This document shows positions 58,867 to 64,000 of a stretch of 64,000 nucleotides of DNA, piece by piece. The first letter of the stretch is position 1. Every line of letters starts with the position of its first letter. Source of the DNA: Przewalskia tangutica (taxonomy: Eukaryota > Streptophyta > Magnoliopsida > Solanales > Solanaceae); contig CM056721.1 in the NCBI GenBank assembly GCA_029844215.1, forward strand, positions 10,490,368-10,554,367. Direction: 5' to 3'. A program made the position numbers and the translations under genes. Below the pieces are notes generated by a model. The model had not been told where the DNA came from and searched no databases. It was given only the letters and a program-made list of their open reading frames with translations.

Positions 58867-59690
58867 CTAGGCAAGTCTTGTTGCGCCGATCTTAGTTGTA
58901 TCAACCCGAATACCATCGGCCCCGATAACATGTCCTAAGAAAGCCACTGAAGTCAGCCAAAACTCGCATTTTGAGAACTTGGCATACAACTGCCGGTCCC
59001 TGAGGGCTCCCAATACCGTCCTCAAATGATCTGTATGCTCTTGCTCTGTGCGCGAATACACAAAGATATCATCAATGAACACTAAAACGAACATATCCAA
59101 AAATGGCATGAACACCCATTCATCAAATCCATGAATACCGCTGGAGCGTTGGTCAATCCGAAAGACATCACCCTGAACTCATAGTGCCCATACCGGGTCC
59201 TGAATGCAGTCTTCGGGATATCTGCATCTCTAACTCGCTTTGATGATAACGAGCAGTCTATCTTGGAAAAACATCTCGCACTCGCATTGGTCAAACAAAT
59301 CATCAATCCCGGGGAGGATATCATTCTTGATAGTTACCTTGTTCATTTGTAATCAATACACATCTGTGGCGTCCCATCCTTCTTCTTTACAAACAACTGG
59401 CGCTCCCGGGGAGAAACACTAGGCTGATAAAGCCTTTTCCGCCAAATCTTTCAGCTGGTCCTTCAACTCTCTTAACTCGGCAGGTGCCATTCTGTATGGC
59501 GGAATAGATATCGGTCGAGTGTCTGGCGCCAAATCGATGTAAAACTCAATCTCCCTCTCATGAGGGATACCCGGAAGCTCGTCTGGGAATACGTTTGGAA
59601 ACTCTCTAACAACCGGAACTGACTGAAGGTCCGGTATCTCCGCCTCGATGTCGAATACGAACGAATGGTAAATATACCCTTCCGTACCAT
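58867..59690 (-). pseudogene. gypsy reverse transcriptase
   Basis: Minus-strand pieces contain KTAFRTRYGHYEFRVMSFGL, TNAPAVFMDLMN, VFIDDIFVYSRTEQEH with the catalytic IDD, and FSKCEFWLTSVAFLGHVI. This is the Ty3/gypsy RT. The domain is split over at least three frames. Confidence 0.88.
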
Positions 59691-59849
59691 CTTCCTAGCC
59701 TTGAGGTAAGAAATAAACCTACCCCCGGCGTCAAGATTCCTTCCACTCGATAACGCTCGCCAGAAACCGAACTAACATCTCTCTACGGTCCACATTGGCA
59801 TAGCAAGGCTAGCCAATCCATACCCATAATCACGTCAAAGTCCGTCATA

Positions 59850-60070
59850 TCGACTCTATCAGTCGGCTGAGTCGGCGGTGTATATAGTCATCGGGCAAGC
59901 CTTATACACTCGCTCGGCCTGGCGAATCACTGCCGGCGTAGCCACCTCAAAAGATTCTATGGACTCGGGCTCATCCTATTCTACCAAGGCAATATGAGGA
60001 GATATATAGGACAAGGTAGAACCGGATCTATCAAAGCATATACATCACAACAAGAAAACAATAATGTACT
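59850..60070 (-). pseudogene. gypsy protease with active-site frameshift
   Basis: The minus-strand reading enters the protease active-site region (YALIDP) and then loses frame by a single missing base. The continuation LSYISPHIA follows in the next frame. The position between zinc knuckle and RT fits. Confidence 0.65.
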
Positions 60071-60142
60071 TGTGGCGACATCGGTGGCGCCTCACGGTCT
60101 GGCGATCGACATAGCATAGATGCGATTACGAGGACCGTGGAA

Positions 60143-60340
60143 CTAGAACCCCGCCACGACCCTGCCGCGGCTCTTGGCGTGAACACCCGCCTCGGCGCCC
60201 GACCAGGCGAAGACCCGGGCAGCCCGAACTGTCGGTGAACCATGGCATTCCGCCGCCTGCGACGGACAATCTCTCTTCAAATGGCCTGCGTCACGCAAAG
60301 TAACAAGCTCACGGAGGAACACGACACCCCATAATGGCAA
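60143..60340 (-). pseudogene. gag zinc knuckle region
   Basis: The minus frame has GHLKRDCPSQ, the second half of a CCHC zinc knuckle. The first cysteines are in a shifted frame upstream. Confidence 0.7.
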
Positions 60341-60372
60341 TCACCACATCGACCACCGAGGCATAGGTGGCC

Positions 60373-61370
60373 TTATCGGCCGGAACTCGGTCCTCGGGAA
60401 CGAAGCCACGGAACCTGTCGCTCCCGAATACTCATGCGTCCGAAGATGGTGGAGCGCTCTGGGCCGGCGTGGTGTAAATCTGTGCTTCTTTGGGGTTGTC
60501 TACCCCTAAAACTACCAGAGGACCTGCTGTCTGGCCTCTTCTGGCGATACTGCCGATCCGTCGGCCCTGCGTTCGCCGCGCAGTGCGTATGCTGCGTGCG
60601 GGCAATGTCCATGCCGGTGAAGAGCCACTCCGTGCAACTCGGCCAAGTGATCATCGAGTCTGTGACATAGCGGTGCACCACGTCCTCCATGTATGCGCTA
60701 CCAGCGGGCACATACAGACGCCAATGAGTCAAACTCCACATTGTACTCCCGAATCGTCCGCCCAGCTCTGTCGATGTCAAAAATCTATCGGCGAGCCCTC
60801 CTCATCTGCGGAGGCAAGAAATGGCAAATGCGCCTCGAGAACTCGTCCCCAAGCAGTGGAAGCGCATGCTCCCGGGCGGTTCCGTGAATCATACCAATCA
60901 GCTGCGGTGTCCATGACCGATGTGAACCTAGTACCACCGACTCGGTCTCAAGCCCGTCGCCTCGTGATCCAGAATGGCGTCGGATAAACTCACGAGGATC
61001 ATCCTCGGGCCTCGACCCATAAAACTACGGTGGTGCAACTCAAAAGTCCTCGGTCTCGCTAGCCTCTGTCTTTGAACTACGAATGCGGGCCCGATGTCTC
61101 GGCTATCGCCGTATGCCACGATCACGGCGATGGCGGCCATCTCGCGTAGCCCATATCCTCTGCCTCGCTGGACTGGAGGCTCAGGTACCGCGGTCTCAGT
61201 AGCCGCTGCTGCTGCCTCAGACTCTGCTGGGGTTGGCGACGTTGTAGAACTCGCCGTCCGAAACACCTCATCTGGTAAGGACTGGGCCTGTGCCCTGGTA
61301 ACCCTCGGTGCCCTACTAGTAGTTCCCTCTTGCGCCTTGCCACGGGCGCGGTTGCCTTGCGTGGAGGCAT
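60373..61370 (-). pseudogene. gypsy gag, frameshifted
   Basis: Starts with ATG at 61370 (MPPRKATAPVARRKR), a typical basic gag N terminus, about 210 bp inside the primer site. An Ala/Pro-rich linker and the gag domain continue in other frames (60928-61266). Several short indels. Confidence 0.7.
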
Positions 61371-61561
61371 AACTGATACAGGAAAAATATGTCAGAGGAA
61401 ATTCAACCTATAACACAGCTCTATTGCATGATCTTAGAGTGAAAGAATGGAAACCAATCCTAAATATCCTGCAGCCTCCTGATTATAGATGTGGTGCACA
61501 ACACACCGATAATTAAGACTCTACTAGATACGACCTGTAGACCCTTTCCGAGGATAACCTT

Positions 61562-61578
61562 GCTCTGATACCACTTTT
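61562..61578 (-). other. Primer binding site of the gypsy element
   Basis: The minus strand reads AAAAGTGGTATCAGAGC next to the LTR end, complementary to initiator tRNA-Met after a short spacer. Confidence 0.85.
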
Positions 61579-64000
61579 TGTCACGACCCGACCCCGGATC
61601 CGTGACCGGTGCCTTATCCCGGGCCCCCTTGTGACACAACATCAGAGAAAACCAGCGGAATATAAACTCACAATAAACAACCATAATGATATAAAATAGT
61701 CTAGCCCAAAATGGCTACCCCAAAAGTACATAAAACCGACGATTACATCCTTAAACAAACCAAGTTATGACAAGACTACGGGCCTCAGAAGGAGTAACAC
61801 TATGATGGGACAGGGCCGTCGTGCCACGAATGTACAAAACATCAACAACGCGGGAGAACCATACGAAAAGTCGAGCCTCAGAAGAAATGGAGCTCACGAC
61901 ACTGAGTAAAAGATCCTATGAATGAGGATCTACCACCGCTTTCACCTGCGACATGAGCGGCCCCGAGGAAGAAGTCGATTACCTGATATGTACTAAGTAT
62001 GTAAAGCTGGAAAATCGTAATAATATCATAAGTCAAAAATAAGTTGGAGTCATAGATAAAAATCAATTTCCTTGCTTGTGCCTTACTAACAATGAGTAAC
62101 AAGTATAAAACTTATAGCATAAAAATAGGAGGCTCGCGATCAAAACAGGGTACCTCGCCAGTAATATCATTAAGCAATCCTACTCGCGGAACTATTTCAC
62201 CGCGTGGGTCCTGTGGACCCGCGTGAGGTCATCCGCCGTCGTGGGACTATTTCACCCGCGTGGAACTATTTCACCGCGTGGATCTGTGGACCGCGTGAGT
62301 ACCATCGCCGTACTCGCGTGAGACTATTTCACCGCGTGGATCACGTGGTGGGATCCGCGTGAGTCTGCGCGCTCGCATCATGGGTAGCAAATCCATGGCA
62401 TAAATAATAACCCGGGGTTTACCCCGTAATAATATAAATATATAACATAGCTCATCCGGCTATCATACATAACATAAACACTACCGGCCTATCATATCAT
62501 ACATAAGCACTACCGGCCTATCATAACATAAGCAAGTTAAGAAATCCCCTAACTTCTTATTAACATTATTAATATATCCTCTCATTTTAGTATCCTAATG
62601 CACTAACATGTCTTTTAATAGAAAATCAGAATTCAACCCAAGTACCGTATCTTAACTTTTAAGAAATAACTCTTTTTATACAAAAATTCCAAGATACTAA
62701 TCACCATAGTGTCAAGTTACGATTTCTTTCAAGACAAGTCACATTTCCTTTTAAAAATATAATAGGCTTCTAAATCAAGTGACTTCATTTCCTTTAAAAC
62801 CTTAGGCAACCAATGCCTAAAAATCAATTCACCTTTCTTAGTTTCAAATCCTTTACCCGTACTTGTTTTAATTAGAGTAAACCTTTCTTTGTGAACCTTT
62901 CAAGAAAACTAATATAACCAACTTCCCATAAAGTCATTATATTAGCGTTATCCCTTTGTCAAATACATTTTCCCTAAATCGAGAACTTATACTTTTGAAA
63001 TGAAACAAGTAGCATATACTTTTAAAACAAGTGAAAGATATCAAATCTTGTACGTCTACCGTACTACATAGGTACAACTACTCATGCTCAAGAGATAGGA
63101 AAGTTCCACATACATCTTCGGTCAATCCACTTGTTAATTCCAACTATCGCACGTAATACGTCAACCTATAATGACCATAATACGTTTATTAACTTCTAGT
63201 TTCAAAGTAGAATATTTCCAAGTTCAAGGCTACTAATTCCTATGGAAAATTAGGCATCATTTCCTTTGTTTCTACTCACTTTGCCACCTTTTCAAAGGCC
63301 GATTTTTAACACTCAAACGCCACATTTAAGGCCCAACATCCAAACCAACACAAAGGGGATTACACACCTAAACTTGGGTGTGTAAAATTCTGCCCCAAAA
63401 GTTATAACAATTAATCTTAACAAGTTTAAGGTAATTTTTAGGCTACAACATGCTCACATAACCTCTTTAGCCAAATCCTTCATACCCAAACCACATTTCT
63501 TGCATGCAATGACTCTAAGAGCATTATTTACTACCACAAGTTCTTTCTTCTTAACATGCAACACTAAAAACTAATTATAAATGAAGAATCATTACCTTAG
63601 GGCTTTAGCCAAAACTATTCCAACAATTTTTTTGCTAGCCTCCTTTTCAAGAATACCACCACAATAACCTCCACAAGCTTGCAAATAACTTTCCTTCTTA
63701 ACACCCTTTTCAGACTTTCCTTAAGCTTGGAGTTTCTCTTGATTTTCTAGAGAAGGAGAGCTTTTAACTTAGAGAGAGAGAGATAGATGAAAGATGAAAG
63801 ATGACCAAGTCTTCAAGACTTGGTCAATATAAGGCATCTGCAATTCAGATGGAGGGGACACTTGTCACCCACCATGACCTCTTTTAAAACAAAACGGTCT
63901 GAAATTTCCACTAACTCGCAGATCCGCCTCGGCCATGCCTGCGATCGGCGCGCTGAAACTCTGCCGCTCTAAGGACTTTCCGCGCGCTTCGCTTCACAGC
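61579..64000 (-). repeat. 5' LTR of the gypsy element, cut by the window end
   Basis: Starts TGTCACGACCCGACCCCGG exactly as the left LTR does and follows it for 2.4 kb to the window end in the GC-rich region. It lacks about the last 0.3 kb. Confidence 0.88.

Larger units (their letters stand above)
54119..64000 (-). mobile_element. Tekay/del-type chromodomain gypsy element, right LTR incomplete
   Basis: A Ty3/gypsy element inserted in the Athila-like protease. The left (3') LTR is 54119 to about 56835, the interior about 56836-61578, and the right (5') LTR 61579 to beyond the window. On the minus strand TGGTATCAGAGCAAGG (initiator tRNA-Met primer site) adjoins the right LTR. Order is gag, zinc knuckle, protease, RT, RNase H, integrase, chromodomain, as in chromodomain gypsy elements. 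LTR length, order and terminal chromodomain suggest Tekay/del (inference). Many short indels break all frames. The left target site is ATAAA; the right one is outside. Confidence 0.88.

Overview
The window is plant nuclear DNA, most likely from Solanaceae. Signs of this are spliced genes with GT-AG introns, a plant U2 snRNA gene with USE and TATA elements, tRNA-Glu genes, and the typical mix of Solanaceae repeats: Au-type SINEs, RTE LINEs ending in TTG repeats, Stowaway and hAT MITEs, copia and gypsy LTR elements. Genes are sparse and transposable elements fill most of the window. All calls are from reading the sequence; no database search was made.

Three host protein genes can be modelled. 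(1) A minus-strand gene at 14381-21257 has five exons and encodes 485 residues. Its product is a predicted nuclear, basic, coiled-coil protein of a plant family I recognise by its motifs but cannot name. Its introns hold SINE, LINE and mitochondrial-like insertions. (2) A minus-strand gene at 26232-27349 has two exons and encodes 244 residues. It belongs to the RTE1/RTH (DUF778, TMEM222-like) membrane protein family linked to ethylene receptor function. (3) A plus-strand gene at 40676-44334 has six exons and encodes 244 residues. It is a plastid-lipid-associated protein (fibrillin), closest to the FBN3/PAP4-PAP5 group. Phases agree at every junction in all three. A possible terminal part of a fourth gene lies at 47435-47751 on the minus strand. 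RNA genes are a U2 snRNA (45500-45696, minus) and two tRNA-Glu(UUC) copies (10939 and 13135), the first degenerate.

Layout. 0-5 kb: a near-perfect hairpin, a Ds-like hAT element and otherwise featureless DNA. 5.27-10.05 kb: a complete but decayed copia element with LTRs and a CATTT target duplication. 10-14 kb: tRNA-Glu duplication, a solo LTR and an A-tailed SINE. 14-24 kb: gene 1 with its intronic repeats, and SINEs. 24-28 kb: a foldback, a SINE and gene 2. 28-36 kb: LINE pieces, a diverged array of an unidentified repeat, a duplication around an inverted-repeat element, and a Stowaway MITE. 36.4-39.2 kb: a 2.75-kb LTR element without a recognisable pol, flanked by GTATC. 40-44 kb: gene 3. 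45-50 kb: U2 and two further solo LTRs. 49-64 kb: a nested stack in which a copia remnant carries an Athila/Tat-like gypsy element, itself interrupted by a Tekay/del-type chromodomain gypsy element whose right LTR runs off the window.

Five LTR insertions keep perfect 5-bp target duplications. The two long LTRs of the chromodomain element are almost identical in AT-rich DNA but differ by many short indels in GC-rich DNA. That pattern looks more like residual long-read error than normal ageing, so broken frames in that region should not be taken at face value. I found no convincing previously undescribed system. The strongest leads are the pol-less LTR element at 36.4 kb, the unidentified repeat array at 29.6-33 kb, the hairpin at 308-458 and a possible micro-exon gene interrupted by the copia insertion.
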